DNA from: an uncultured Fibrobacter sp.
GTDB taxonomy: Bacteria > Fibrobacterota > Fibrobacteria > Fibrobacterales > Fibrobacteraceae
Direction: 5' to 3'
Length of the DNA: 46,817 bases
Assembly: GCF_947166265.1 (NCBI RefSeq)
Contig: NZ_CAMVDO010000022.1
Span: forward strand, 1-46,817
This document shows, piece after piece, positions 1 to 6,987 of the stretch. Under the pieces are notes generated by a model. It had not been told where the DNA came from, did not search any database, and saw only the letters and a program-made list of their open reading frames with translations. The number at the start of each line of letters is the position of its first letter. Within the stretch, counting starts at the first letter, position 1. The translations under genes were made by a program, and so were the position numbers.

Positions 1-54
1 CTCTCGAAAGATGTGGCCAAGTGGCTCGAGAAAAACGGCGTGAAGACGAAATAA
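1..54 (+). CDS. C-terminal end of an unidentified protein (5' cut by window)
   Basis: The first 17 codons are open in frame 1 and end with TAA at 52-54, reading LSKDVAKWLEKNGVKTK. The gene upstream of the DUF4405 cytochrome therefore starts outside the window. An amphipathic 'WLEKNGV' end is common in flavodoxin-like proteins, and flavoproteins are frequent partners of DUF4405 cytochromes, but 17 residues cannot prove this. Confidence 0.6.
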   Translation, partial: LSKDVAKWLEKNGVKTK

Positions 55-69
55 TGTATATTCCTTGAT

Positions 70-735
70 ATGCCTATTTCCGCCAAAATCCGTATGCCGC
101 TTGATATCGCGATGACGGTCGCGACGCTCGTGCTGATGGGCGGCAATTACTTCTTTGAATCGACTGCCGTTCACGAGATTCTGGGCGTGGTGCTGCTTGT
201 TCTGTGGGCGGTGCACATCACGCTGAACCGGCGATTTTTCCTTTCGCTGTTCAAGGGCCGCTACAACGTATTCCGCATTTTGCAGGCGGTCGTGAATTGC
301 GGAATCCTTTTGTGCGCGATTTTCTTGATGGTGAGCGGAATCATGCTTTCGAACCATGTGTTCGCTTGTCTCGGGATTGAATCGGGCGCAAACTTCGCCC
401 GCACGGCGCACCTGCTTGCAAGCCACTGGTATTACGTGTTCATGTCGCTCCACATCGGGCTGCATGTGAGCCTGATTGCAAACCGCTTGGGACTTGCGGG
501 CGCATTCAAGTCAAAGGCGGCGCTTATCGCAACCCGCGTGGTTGCTGCTCTCGTGGCGGGCTACGGAATTTACGCCTTCGTTATTCGCGGGCTTTGGAAA
601 TACATGTTCCTGCAGCAGCCGTTTTTCTTCTTTGACGCGGAACGCGGCTACGCCCTCTTTTTCGCGGACTATATCGCCATCATTGTGCTGTTTGCCGTCG
701 CGGTGCATTATGTGGCGAAACTCATGAAGGCGTAG
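70..735 (+). CDS. DUF4405 / flavinylation-associated type membrane cytochrome
   Basis: A 221-residue polytopic membrane protein starting 15 nt after the preceding stop. It shows about five hydrophobic segments, with histidines at helix ends and interiors that could ligate haem (H35, H49, H96, H114, H119, H128, H132). The pattern 'HEILGVVLLVLWAVHITLN' followed by 'HWYYVFMSLHIGLH' is that of the DUF4405 family, a cytochrome b561-like group now linked to extracytoplasmic flavinylation and electron transfer. The expected role is passing electrons across the inner membrane to a flavoprotein. No ApbE or FMN-binding domain is visible in the window, so the partner may be the truncated gene upstream. 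The family assignment is from motif recognition; haem ligation is inferred. Confidence 0.72.
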   Translation: MPISAKIRMPLDIAMTVATLVLMGGNYFFESTAVHEILGVVLLVLWAVHITLNRRFFLSLFKGRYNVFRILQAVVNCGILLCAIFLMVSGIMLSNHVFACLGIESGANFARTAHLLASHWYYVFMSLHIGLHVSLIANRLGLAGAFKSKAALIATRVVAALVAGYGIYAFVIRGLWKYMFLQQPFFFFDAERGYALFFADYIAIIVLFAVAVHYVAKLMKA

Positions 736-755
736 ATTTGTACATTATTAGTACA

Positions 756-1181
756 ATGAAGCGTATTAAACAAAATATTCTGTCGATGATTGCAGTCGCG
801 TTGTTCGCGATTCTTTCTGCTATTGTCGAGGGTTCTTTTGTTTACGATTACGGCGCTGAACTTGGTCAGGTTGCAGAAAGTGAGAAAGTTTTCACTGCTC
901 ACGATTTTGCTGATAATCCGTTATACCTGTCTCGAGAATCAACAGCTGATGCTATACTGCTTACGCGCAGGTCGGGCCAGCAGGTGTCCTTGCGTGCATC
1001 GCGCGGCAACGGCCTTCAAGGCTATGGCGGACGCAGTTCGGCAACGTCCAAACAGGCTACACCGTTTGCGACTAAAATCGCGCGGTCAACTATTTGCATC
1101 CATTGCGGCTTCCCTTTACCGCTAGTTTATCAAAAACCTAAAGAATATTACGTTTACACGCTAGAGCGAATGCTCTGTTAG
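756..1181 (+). CDS. Hypothetical small exported or membrane-anchored protein
   Basis: I place the start at ATG 756 (MKRIKQNILSM) rather than at the in-frame TTG at 738, giving 141 residues. The N-terminus has a basic patch followed by a hydrophobic stretch (IAVALFAILSAIV), so it is probably exported or anchored. The C-terminal third has a C-x2-C pair (TICIHCGFPLPL) and a final cysteine. It follows the DUF4405 gene by about 20 nt and may be co-transcribed. I do not recognise the family. The composition (many Ser, Thr, Arg and Gln in the middle) is uneven, so it could also be a degraded gene. Confidence 0.45.
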   Translation: MKRIKQNILSMIAVALFAILSAIVEGSFVYDYGAELGQVAESEKVFTAHDFADNPLYLSRESTADAILLTRRSGQQVSLRASRGNGLQGYGGRSSATSKQATPFATKIARSTICIHCGFPLPLVYQKPKEYYVYTLERMLC

Positions 1182-1271
1182 CAAGTTCTTTCTCCAAGCC
1201 TTAAACACTAGTAAATGGCCGCGGCCCTTACCGGGTGCGCGACATCATTCATTTTAAAAAAGAGAAAGAAC

Positions 1272-1673
1272 ATGGAAAACATTTCCAAGATGGAGATGGC
1301 TAACGCCCTCTTCAATAAGCCCTATATCAAGACCGAAAAGAAGTTTTTCGGTTTCAAAACCAATGTCACCTACACTAAGACGAATTCACCCGTTGTGGGA
1401 ATATGCCTAGAGTTTAGCCCCACGGAAGGGCAAAAAGTTCAGGCGATTGTCGAAGCGTCTTTGGAATCTCTGGATGCAATAATTCAAAGAGAAGGGCGCC
1501 CCAAAACAAGCGACAACGGAAACTTCCGCCTGAACCTTTGCTACTCGCAGGATCACGAATTTGTGGCACTGCACTTGCAGCAGTTTTCGGGATTTGAATA
1601 CCATACACTAGGTGAAATCCGATTTGCCGAAGGTGACGGTGCGCGTAAACTTCTCGCCGTTTTCGTGAAATAG
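1272..1673 (+). CDS. Hypothetical cytoplasmic protein, 133 aa
   Basis: The start at ATG 1272 (MENISKMEMANALF) is chosen because a purine-rich AGAGAAAG lies 4-11 nt upstream. An upstream in-frame ATG at 1215 would add 19 residues, including a pseudo-lipobox, and has no ribosome-binding site. The product has no signal peptide or membrane segment. It alternates beta-rich stretches (KFFGFKTNVTYTKT; SPVVGICLEF) with a helix (AIVEASLESLDAIIQRE) and looks like a small alpha/beta domain. A strong terminator follows at once. I do not recognise the family. Confidence 0.6.
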   Translation: MENISKMEMANALFNKPYIKTEKKFFGFKTNVTYTKTNSPVVGICLEFSPTEGQKVQAIVEASLESLDAIIQREGRPKTSDNGNFRLNLCYSQDHEFVALHLQQFSGFEYHTLGEIRFAEGDGARKLLAVFVK

Positions 1674-1690
1674 ACTGATGCATCGTCAAA

Positions 1691-1722
1691 AAGGCTCCCT
1701 CGGAAAAACGAGGGGGCTTTTA
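1691..1722. terminator. Bidirectional rho-independent terminator
   Basis: A GC-rich 9-bp stem (GCTCCCTCG / CGAGGGGGC, one G-U pair) around a GAAAAA loop is followed by TTTTAATTC on the plus strand and by CCTTTTTGACG on the minus strand. It can end both the 1272 gene and the converging larBCE operon. Confidence 0.85.
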
Positions 1723-1735
1723 ATTCAATTTTTCA

Positions 1736-2545
1736 TTACTTCGTGGCTAAAGTCTCGTTCAGGCTGCCGCTGCGGAAGCCCTGCAGGTCTAGCGAGATGT
1801 AGGTAAATCCGATTTTCTTGAAGGCTGCGAGAATCTGGTCGCGCTTTTCTAGAACCTTGTCGAAATCTTCCGGCAACACCTCGATGCGTGCGAGGTTGCC
1901 ATGCAGGCGCACGCGGAACTGCTTGAAGCCCAGTTCAAAAAGCAGTTGCTCCGCATTTGATACCATGGAAAGCTTTTCCCGGGAAATGGGTTCTCCGTAA
2001 GGGATGCGGCTTGCGAGGCAGGCGAAGGAAGGCTTGTCCCACGTAGGTAAATCCAGTTGGTGCGAAAGTTCGCGGATGTCCGCTTTTGTGAGTCCGCATT
2101 CCAGGAGGGGGCTCCTGATGCCTAGTTCCTGGAGGGCGCGCATTCCCGGGCGGTAGTCGTGAATGTCATCGGCATTGCTGCCTTCGCAGACGGTTGAAAA
2201 TCCTGCGGCCTTTGCGCGTTCTGCAATTTTAGAAAACAGGTTGCGCTTGCAGAAGTAGCAACGTTCCCTGGAGTTTTCGGCAAAGCCTTCTACCTGCATT
2301 TCGTCAACTTCTATCAGCTGCTGCGGGATTCCGTGCAACTTGCAGAACTCTCGGGAAAATGCGATTTCGCGCTCGGGGACCATTCCCGCCTGGACGGTGT
2401 AGGCGACCATGTTGTCGCCCAGCGTGTCGTGGGCGACTTTTGCTAGGAATGTGGAATCTACGCCGGCAGAAAATGCGATGGCGACGCGGTTCATTTCGCG
2501 CAAGAGGTTTTTCAGTTTTTCAAACTTTTGACTCAAGCTTTCCAT
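1736..2545 (-). CDS. larE: LarE, ATP-dependent sacrificial sulfur transferase (NPN cofactor synthesis)
   Basis: LarE adenylates the pyridinium biscarboxylate made by LarB and converts its carboxylates to thiocarboxylates, usually giving up the sulfur of its own cysteine. This 269-residue protein has the PP-loop SAGVDST at 26-32 and the conserved CYFCK at 96-100. It also has KPSFACLASRIPYG, whose cysteine is residue 176, the same number as the sacrificial Cys176 of Lactiplantibacillus plantarum LarE. It is the last gene of larB-larC-larE, 39 nt after larC, and ends at a strong bidirectional terminator. No Shine-Dalgarno is evident. Family and function are well supported; the single-turnover sacrificial mechanism is inferred from the cysteine. 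Confidence 0.95.
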   Translation of the reverse strand: MESLSQKFEKLKNLLREMNRVAIAFSAGVDSTFLAKVAHDTLGDNMVAYTVQAGMVPEREIAFSREFCKLHGIPQQLIEVDEMQVEGFAENSRERCYFCKRNLFSKIAERAKAAGFSTVCEGSNADDIHDYRPGMRALQELGIRSPLLECGLTKADIRELSHQLDLPTWDKPSFACLASRIPYGEPISREKLSMVSNAEQLLFELGFKQFRVRLHGNLARIEVLPEDFDKVLEKRDQILAAFKKIGFTYISLDLQGFRSGSLNETLATK

Positions 2546-2584
2546 ATAAAGGAAAATACAAAATTGCGGTTTGACAATTCACTT

Positions 2585-3877
2585 TTAGTGCAGTTTCTTC
2601 TCGACAGCTTTCTGGATTTCGCGAATGGGAACGCCAGCCTTGTCGGCACATGCTTTCAGGTCGTCAAATTCGGGCTTGATTTTTTCGATGTCGCCTAGGA
2701 CGGACTTCTTGACGCGAACCTTGCCGAATTCTGTTTCGACTTCGAAGATGCTGCGGGCCATGCAGGTGCGTTCTACGGGGAAACGGCGCACGCCGACGGT
2801 CGATGTATGTAAGAAAATCGCTTTCTCTACGGCAGCCAGGTGCTCGCTGTCGGCGAGGGCGCACAGGAGAGTGCCCATGCGGTTTTTCTTCATGTAGCAG
2901 GGGATAAAATGGACGTCGCGGGCTCCCGCTTCGAAGAGTTTGTCCATGGCGTAGCCCAGTTCTTCGGGAGTGGAATCGTCGATGTTCGCTTCAATCTGGA
3001 AAACGTTGCAATCAAGAGCCGCGGAGCCTGTGGCACTGGATGTTGCGTCGCCGCCTTTGTCGTTTGCGCAGTCCTCAATGATTTGTGCCCGCAAGAAATT
3101 TGCTCGCCCGAAATCGCGCTTGCCGAGACCTATGCCCGATTTTAAAATCTTGTAACTTGCGGGGAGGCGTTCGCTTGTCCGGAGGGCCGCCACGATGCCC
3201 GCTCCCGTTGGGGTGACCATTTCACCTTTCGTTTCGGTGATGTGAAGCGCGATGCCCGCTGCTTCTGCAATGTGCGCTACCGCCGGAACGGGAATCGGCA
3301 ACTGGCCATGTTGCGTTTCTACAAAGCCAGAACCTTCGTTGAGCCCTGTAACGATGCAGTTCTCTATACCAAGGTCATCTGCAAGGACGGCGACCGCCAA
3401 GATATCGACGATGGAATCGACGGCACCCACTTCGTGGAAATGGACTTCTTCTACGGGCACGCCGTGAGCCTTCGCCTCGGCTTCGGCGATGATGCGGAAA
3501 ATCTTTTTTGCGGTTTCAAGGGCGCGGGGCGTGACTGCCCCTGCATTTGCTGCGCGGTCCAGAATCTCGTAAACCTCGGACAAGTGCCGATGTTCGTGAT
3601 GATGGTGCCCGTGCTCATGGTGATGATGATGCTCTACATACCCTTCTTCGTGAGAATGCACGTGGTCAGCATCGTGACCGTGAACATGCACCGCAAAAGA
3701 AAGCCCCGCAATGCTGTAACTCTTTGAATTATCCACATGGACGTGGACGCCTTCTAGATTGAGCCCAGCAATCGCCGCATCCATTTTTTCGCGTGATGCG
3801 CCAAGTCCAAGAAGTGCGGCAACCGTCATATCGCCGCTGATACCGCAAGATCCATCAAGATAGAGATATTTCATCAT
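2585..3877 (-). CDS. larC: LarC, nickel insertion enzyme (CTP-dependent cyclometallase)
   Basis: LarC inserts nickel into the dithio-pyridinium nucleotide to form the NPN cofactor, in a CTP-dependent reaction known from the lactobacillar enzyme. This 430-residue protein begins MMKYLYLDGSCGISGDM, the typical start of the DUF111/LarC family. It carries a very His-rich stretch at about 65-100 (HVHGHDADHVHSH and three later His clusters), probably a nickel reservoir. It keeps the E-V-H-F-H-E-V-G-A-V-D-S core and a complete C-terminal domain. In some lactobacilli larC is expressed as larC1/larC2 through a frameshift; here it is one uninterrupted frame. Its start overlaps the larB stop by 4 nt (ATGA). 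Confidence 0.95.
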   Translation of the reverse strand: MMKYLYLDGSCGISGDMTVAALLGLGASREKMDAAIAGLNLEGVHVHVDNSKSYSIAGLSFAVHVHGHDADHVHSHEEGYVEHHHHHEHGHHHHEHRHLSEVYEILDRAANAGAVTPRALETAKKIFRIIAEAEAKAHGVPVEEVHFHEVGAVDSIVDILAVAVLADDLGIENCIVTGLNEGSGFVETQHGQLPIPVPAVAHIAEAAGIALHITETKGEMVTPTGAGIVAALRTSERLPASYKILKSGIGLGKRDFGRANFLRAQIIEDCANDKGGDATSSATGSAALDCNVFQIEANIDDSTPEELGYAMDKLFEAGARDVHFIPCYMKKNRMGTLLCALADSEHLAAVEKAIFLHTSTVGVRRFPVERTCMARSIFEVETEFGKVRVKKSVLGDIEKIKPEFDDLKACADKAGVPIREIQKAVEKKLH

Positions 3878-4602
3878 TTTACCTTCAACATTCTAAATGC
3901 GGCGATGGCCGCCCCGAAACCGTTATCGATATTTACCACCGTCACGCCCTCGGCGCAGGTGTTGAGCATGGTGAGCAGTGCGCTGATTCCACCGAAGGAT
4001 GCCCCGTACCCGACTGATGTGGGCACGGCAATCACGGGCGCTTTCACGAGTCCGGCAATCACGCCGGGGAGCGCGCCTTCCATTCCGGCAACCGCGATAA
4101 CCACCGAAGCCTTGCGGATGTCCTCCACCTTCGAAAGCAGGCGGTGCAGCCCCGCAATCCCCACGTCGTACTGGCGCACGACCTTCACGCCGTTAAATTC
4201 CAGCGTCTTGGCGGCTTCTTCGGCAATAGGCAGGTCCGCCGTTCCTGCGCAACATACGGCCACAGGCCCGAGTTTTGCAACCGTTTGTGCCGCCTTGCCG
4301 CCGGAACGCCCGCGCTTCTGCTTGGCAGGCGTTTCATCTGCTAGCGAAATCGTCCGGGAAAGTTCGTCGTAGCAGATTTTCTCGCCTGCATTTGCGATGA
4401 ATTCCGCCTGTTCCTTGCTGCATTTGGTCCCTAATACGCGGCAGCCCTTGTCCCGGAACTTTCTAAGAATTTTCAGGAGCTGTTTCGAAGTCTTGCCTGC
4501 GCAATAAACGGCCTCGCTAGTGCCTGTGCGCGATTCGCGACTCACGTCCAGCTTGGCAAAACCGATGTCTTCAAAGGAATCTTTTGAAACAAACTTTTTC
4601 AT
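3874..4602 (-). CDS. larB: LarB, nicotinic acid adenine dinucleotide carboxylase/hydrolase
   Basis: LarB carboxylates nicotinic acid adenine dinucleotide and cleaves its phosphoanhydride, making the biscarboxylated pyridinium mononucleotide used by LarE and LarC. The 242-residue product belongs to the AIR-carboxylase (PurE-like) family: GTSEAVYCAGKT near the N-terminus, then a PurE-like core with CCAGTADLPIAEEAA, VAGMEGALPGVIAGL and VPTSVGYGASFGG. It is the first gene of the lar operon and overlaps larC by 4 nt. The -10 box lies only 6 nt before the start codon, so the transcript should be leaderless or nearly so. A MerR-type palindrome fills the promoter spacer. Confidence 0.95.
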   Translation of the reverse strand: MKKFVSKDSFEDIGFAKLDVSRESRTGTSEAVYCAGKTSKQLLKILRKFRDKGCRVLGTKCSKEQAEFIANAGEKICYDELSRTISLADETPAKQKRGRSGGKAAQTVAKLGPVAVCCAGTADLPIAEEAAKTLEFNGVKVVRQYDVGIAGLHRLLSKVEDIRKASVVIAVAGMEGALPGVIAGLVKAPVIAVPTSVGYGASFGGISALLTMLNTCAEGVTVVNIDNGFGAAIAAFRMLKVK

Positions 4603-4608
4603 ACTTCT

Positions 4609-4639
4609 AATATATCGCTTAGAGTTGACTCTAAGGCAA
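4609..4639 (-). promoter_or_regulatory. MerR-type promoter/operator of larBCE
   Basis: Read on the minus strand: -35 TTGCCT (4639-4634), a 19-bp spacer, then -10 TATATT (4614-4609). The spacer holds most of an 18-bp palindrome, CTTAGAGT-CA-ACTCTAAG (4635-4618), ending 3 nt before the -10 box. An over-long 19-bp spacer filled by a dyad is the hallmark of MerR-activated promoters. Sequence and spacing match the site in front of the gene at 6988-7392. Confidence 0.85.
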
Positions 4640-4656
4640 ATGAATTTTTCTAAAAA

Positions 4657-5574
4657 TCAATAAGGTTTCCAGTTGTCTGCGTCTTTTTCTGCGCCGACTT
4701 GGAACTTGGAAGAAGGTGCCGCAAAATCGATGTCGTCGGCCGCGGGAGTTTCGGCTTTCGTCGCTGTGGTCTGCGCAGTCTCCGATTCTGTCGCGGGTGC
4801 AGTCGAGTCTCGCGGTGCGATGTTCGGGGCGTTTTCAGGGTGGACTTCTTTCAAGGCTCGCCCCTTGTAACGCCTGGCTGCCAGGAGACCCGCTTCGAAG
4901 AGCAGGTACGTCGGGACTCCGAGTAACAGTTGGCTAACAACATCGGGGGGAGTGAGGAGGGCCGCCAGTACAAGGATTGCCACCACCACGTAGGGGCGCT
5001 TGCTGCAGACGGTCTCGTAATTCACGATGCCCGCACGGATTAACGCGTAGGTCACCAGCGGGAACTGGAACATGCATCCGAACGCAAGGGAAAGCCAGAG
5101 CGCGAGTGTTACCAGGTTAGAAACGCCAAATACGGGCTGCAGGGTCGTGCTTGCAAAGCTCATGCCGAACTGCACAATCAGCGGGAAGCAGACGACAAGG
5201 CAGAACGCAACGCCCGCGATGAACAGGAGCGATGTCAGGCAAACGATGGAGCGGATAAAGCGTTTTTCATTGTCGTATAGGGCGGGGAGCACGAACTGCC
5301 ACATGTTCCAGGCGATGTAGGGCGAAAACAGCACGCAGTCCAGCAGTGCAGAAATCTTGAGCTGCAGCAGGAACACTTCCATCGGGGAAAAGTAATGGAG
5401 CGTGACGCCGCCCTGCAGGGCGATTTGCTTACAGAACCAGTCCAGAACGTAGGGCGAAACAAGGAACAGGGGCACGATGCCGATGGCAAGGGCGACAATA
5501 GAACGCAAAAGCGCCCGTCGGAGCGCTTCCAAATGCGAAATCAGCGTAGCCTCTTGATCCTGCTTGGTAGTCAT
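4657..5574 (-). CDS. tatC: TatC, twin-arginine translocase receptor subunit
   Basis: TatC recognises twin-arginine signal peptides and, with TatA, exports folded proteins across the inner membrane. The 305-residue protein has the cytoplasmic N-terminal HLEALRRALL motif, FSPMEVFLLQLKIS after the first helix and WNMWQFVLPALYDNEKR, all typical of TatC, with six membrane segments. The last ~60 residues form a Ser/Thr/Ala/Glu-rich cytoplasmic tail longer than in most TatC proteins. The gene lies between tatA and larB. Its start codon is immediately preceded (minus strand) by a dispersed TAGTGGTTGG-type repeat instead of a Shine-Dalgarno sequence. No tatB is visible, so this is probably a TatAC-type system. 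Confidence 0.95.
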   Translation of the reverse strand: MTTKQDQEATLISHLEALRRALLRSIVALAIGIVPLFLVSPYVLDWFCKQIALQGGVTLHYFSPMEVFLLQLKISALLDCVLFSPYIAWNMWQFVLPALYDNEKRFIRSIVCLTSLLFIAGVAFCLVVCFPLIVQFGMSFASTTLQPVFGVSNLVTLALWLSLAFGCMFQFPLVTYALIRAGIVNYETVCSKRPYVVVAILVLAALLTPPDVVSQLLLGVPTYLLFEAGLLAARRYKGRALKEVHPENAPNIAPRDSTAPATESETAQTTATKAETPAADDIDFAAPSSKFQVGAEKDADNWKPY

Positions 5575-5605
5575 AGTGATTAGTGGTTGGTGGTTAGTGA
5601 TTAGG
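5575..5605. repeat. Dispersed repeat, copy 1 (core TAGTGGTTGGTGGTTAGTG)
   Basis: The 19-bp core at 5581-5599 is also present at 6944-6962 and, in the other orientation, at 33886-33904. Here it abuts the tatC start codon. A shorter related piece in the other orientation (ACTAACCACTG) lies near 5636-5646. Confidence 0.85.
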
Positions 5606-5647
5606 ATTTATAATCGCGGCGAAGCCGCCCTGCATACTAACCACTGT

Positions 5648-5845
5648 TTACTGCTTACTTTTCTCGGCGGCTTTTTCTACCGTCTTCTGCAGGTCTTCGG
5701 CTTCTTCCTTCAGGGCGTCTTTCGCCTTCTTGTACTCGTTCTGGGCGCGTCCCAGGGAACGTGCGAGTTCAGGAATGCGCTTTGCCCCGAACAAAAGGAG
5801 CACCACGACCACAATCAGGATTATTTCTGGAATTCCAAGGGACAT
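5648..5845 (-). CDS. tatA: TatA/E family translocase pore subunit
   Basis: A 65-residue single-span protein: MSLGIPEIILIVVVVLLLFGAKRIPEL is the classic Tat hydrophobic segment with the F-G-x-x-(R/K)-(I/L)-P hinge, followed by an amphipathic helix (ARSLGRAQNEYKKAK) and a charged tail. Its length and sequence fit TatA rather than TatB. It lies upstream of tatC with about 70 nt between them, partly filled by a dispersed repeat. It has its own -10 box (TATATT at 5873-5868) and a plausible AGG ribosome-binding site, so basal expression need not depend on the upstream DUF362 promoter. Confidence 0.95.
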   Translation of the reverse strand: MSLGIPEIILIVVVVLLLFGAKRIPELARSLGRAQNEYKKAKDALKEEAEDLQKTVEKAAEKSKQ

Positions 5846-5867
5846 ATTTTACCTGCCTTTTCCTAGA

Positions 5868-5873
5868 AATATA
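5868..5873 (-). promoter_or_regulatory. -10 box of the tatA promoter
   Basis: TATATT on the minus strand, 22 nt before the tatA start, in the same TTATATTTC context as the MerR-controlled promoter at 7423. No MerR palindrome lies in the spacer. Confidence 0.5.
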
Positions 5874-5881
5874 ACACAATC

Positions 5882-5919
5882 CGCGACGGTGACGAGAATT
5901 TATCTACGGTGCCGTCGCG
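5882..5919. terminator. Hairpin between the DUF362 gene and tatA
   Basis: CGCGACGG at 5882-5889 pairs with CCGTCGCG at 5912-5919. It lies just after the DUF362 stop and before the tatA promoter. There is no clear T-run, so it may be a weak terminator or an mRNA 3'-end stabiliser. Confidence 0.5.
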
Positions 5920-5926
5920 AACTAGG

Positions 5927-6931
5927 CTACAGTTCGATAATCCTGTATTTGCGGTTACCCATCTTCAGTTTTTCCATGGCGGGGAGCTGGTGCAGGCCTT
6001 CGCGGGTCTCGATGCGTTCCTTGAGGTCGTGAAGTTCCTTGGGAGGGAGCTTGTAGACCATGTCAACGCTGGCCTGGTCCACCGCCACGATGTCTGTGGA
6101 GGCGAGAATACCGATATCGCGGCACTTGGGTTCCGCTGCAGAAAGCCCCGCGCAGTCGCAGTCCACGGACATGCGGCGTAGCACATTGATAAAGCAGATG
6201 TGACCCTTGAAAAAGTCGCAGGTGGCCTTTGCGGAATCGGCCATGGTTTCCATGAACAGGGCTCCGCTGGTTTTCCAGCCTGCCGTGCCGCCCGGTTCCA
6301 TCTTGGTGGGGCCGCCCTTCACGTATTCGTGAATCATCTTCTTGCCCAGGCGTCCGCCCGCGCAACCGATGGCGATGTTCTTCATGGAGCCGCCGAAACC
6401 GCCCATGGCGTGGCCCTTGAAATGCGTCAGCACAATCATGGAATCGTAATTCTTGATGTGTGCGCCCATGGACATTTCCTTGAAAATGAGGCCGTCTTTT
6501 ACGGGGAGCATCACTTCGCCGTCTTCGTCCATGATGTCCACATCGCAGAAGGTCCAGCCGTTCACCTTGAGGGTTTCGCGGTGCTGTTCGGTAGTATATC
6601 GGTCGCCTTCGTACCAGGTGTTGGTCTCCACAATCTTGGAGTTGGGAACCTGTGCCTGGAATTCCTTGACCCATTCGCGGGGCAGAATATTGGGGCCGTT
6701 CTTTTCGCCGGTGTGGAGCTTGATGGCCACGCGTCCGGTGATGCCCTCGTTGATTTTCTTGTACAACTTGATGAGGCCTGCGGCACTCAGGTCCTTGGTA
6801 AAATAGACGTTGGAAACGTCCTTTCCGGGTTCCTTCTGTTCCATGGATTTCCCTTTCGCGAAAGCGGGTGTGAATACGGCAGAAGCCAGAGCTGCTGCGC
6901 CTGCGGTTTTTAGAAAGTCTCTTCTATCCAT
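5927..6931 (-). CDS. Tat-exported DUF362 protein with LarA-like His/Lys/His spacing
   Basis: The start at 6931 gives a 334-residue protein opening with a Tat signal (M-D-R-R-D-F-L-K, then an Ala-rich stretch to about residue 25, TPAFA/KGK). The rest is a DUF362 (COG2006) domain, here without the ferredoxin domain found in many relatives. It shows THFKGHAMGGFGGSMKN and a later MIHEY, placing H174, K184 and H201. LarA of L. plantarum uses H174 for catalysis, K184 to tether the nickel-pincer cofactor and H200 to bind nickel. Cysteines C258, C260 and C270 are further possible metal ligands. It follows the membrane gene at 6988 and lies upstream of tatAC and larBCE. I infer a periplasmic protein, possibly with an NPN or other metal cofactor loaded before export. 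No enzyme activity can be assigned. Confidence 0.85.
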   Translation of the reverse strand: MDRRDFLKTAGAAALASAVFTPAFAKGKSMEQKEPGKDVSNVYFTKDLSAAGLIKLYKKINEGITGRVAIKLHTGEKNGPNILPREWVKEFQAQVPNSKIVETNTWYEGDRYTTEQHRETLKVNGWTFCDVDIMDEDGEVMLPVKDGLIFKEMSMGAHIKNYDSMIVLTHFKGHAMGGFGGSMKNIAIGCAGGRLGKKMIHEYVKGGPTKMEPGGTAGWKTSGALFMETMADSAKATCDFFKGHICFINVLRRMSVDCDCAGLSAAEPKCRDIGILASTDIVAVDQASVDMVYKLPPKELHDLKERIETREGLHQLPAMEKLKMGNRKYRIIEL

Positions 6932-6936
6932 AAGTT

Positions 6937-6968
6937 TAGTGGTTAGTGGTTGGTGGTTAGTGATTAGG
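6937..6968. repeat. Dispersed repeat, copy 2
   Basis: Same 19-bp core as at 5581-5599, at 6944-6962, with extra GTTAG/GTGATTAG units on both sides. It starts 5 nt upstream of the DUF362 start codon, where a ribosome-binding site would be expected. Confidence 0.85.
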
Positions 6969-6987
6969 CCGTGGTTCGGACCGAAGG

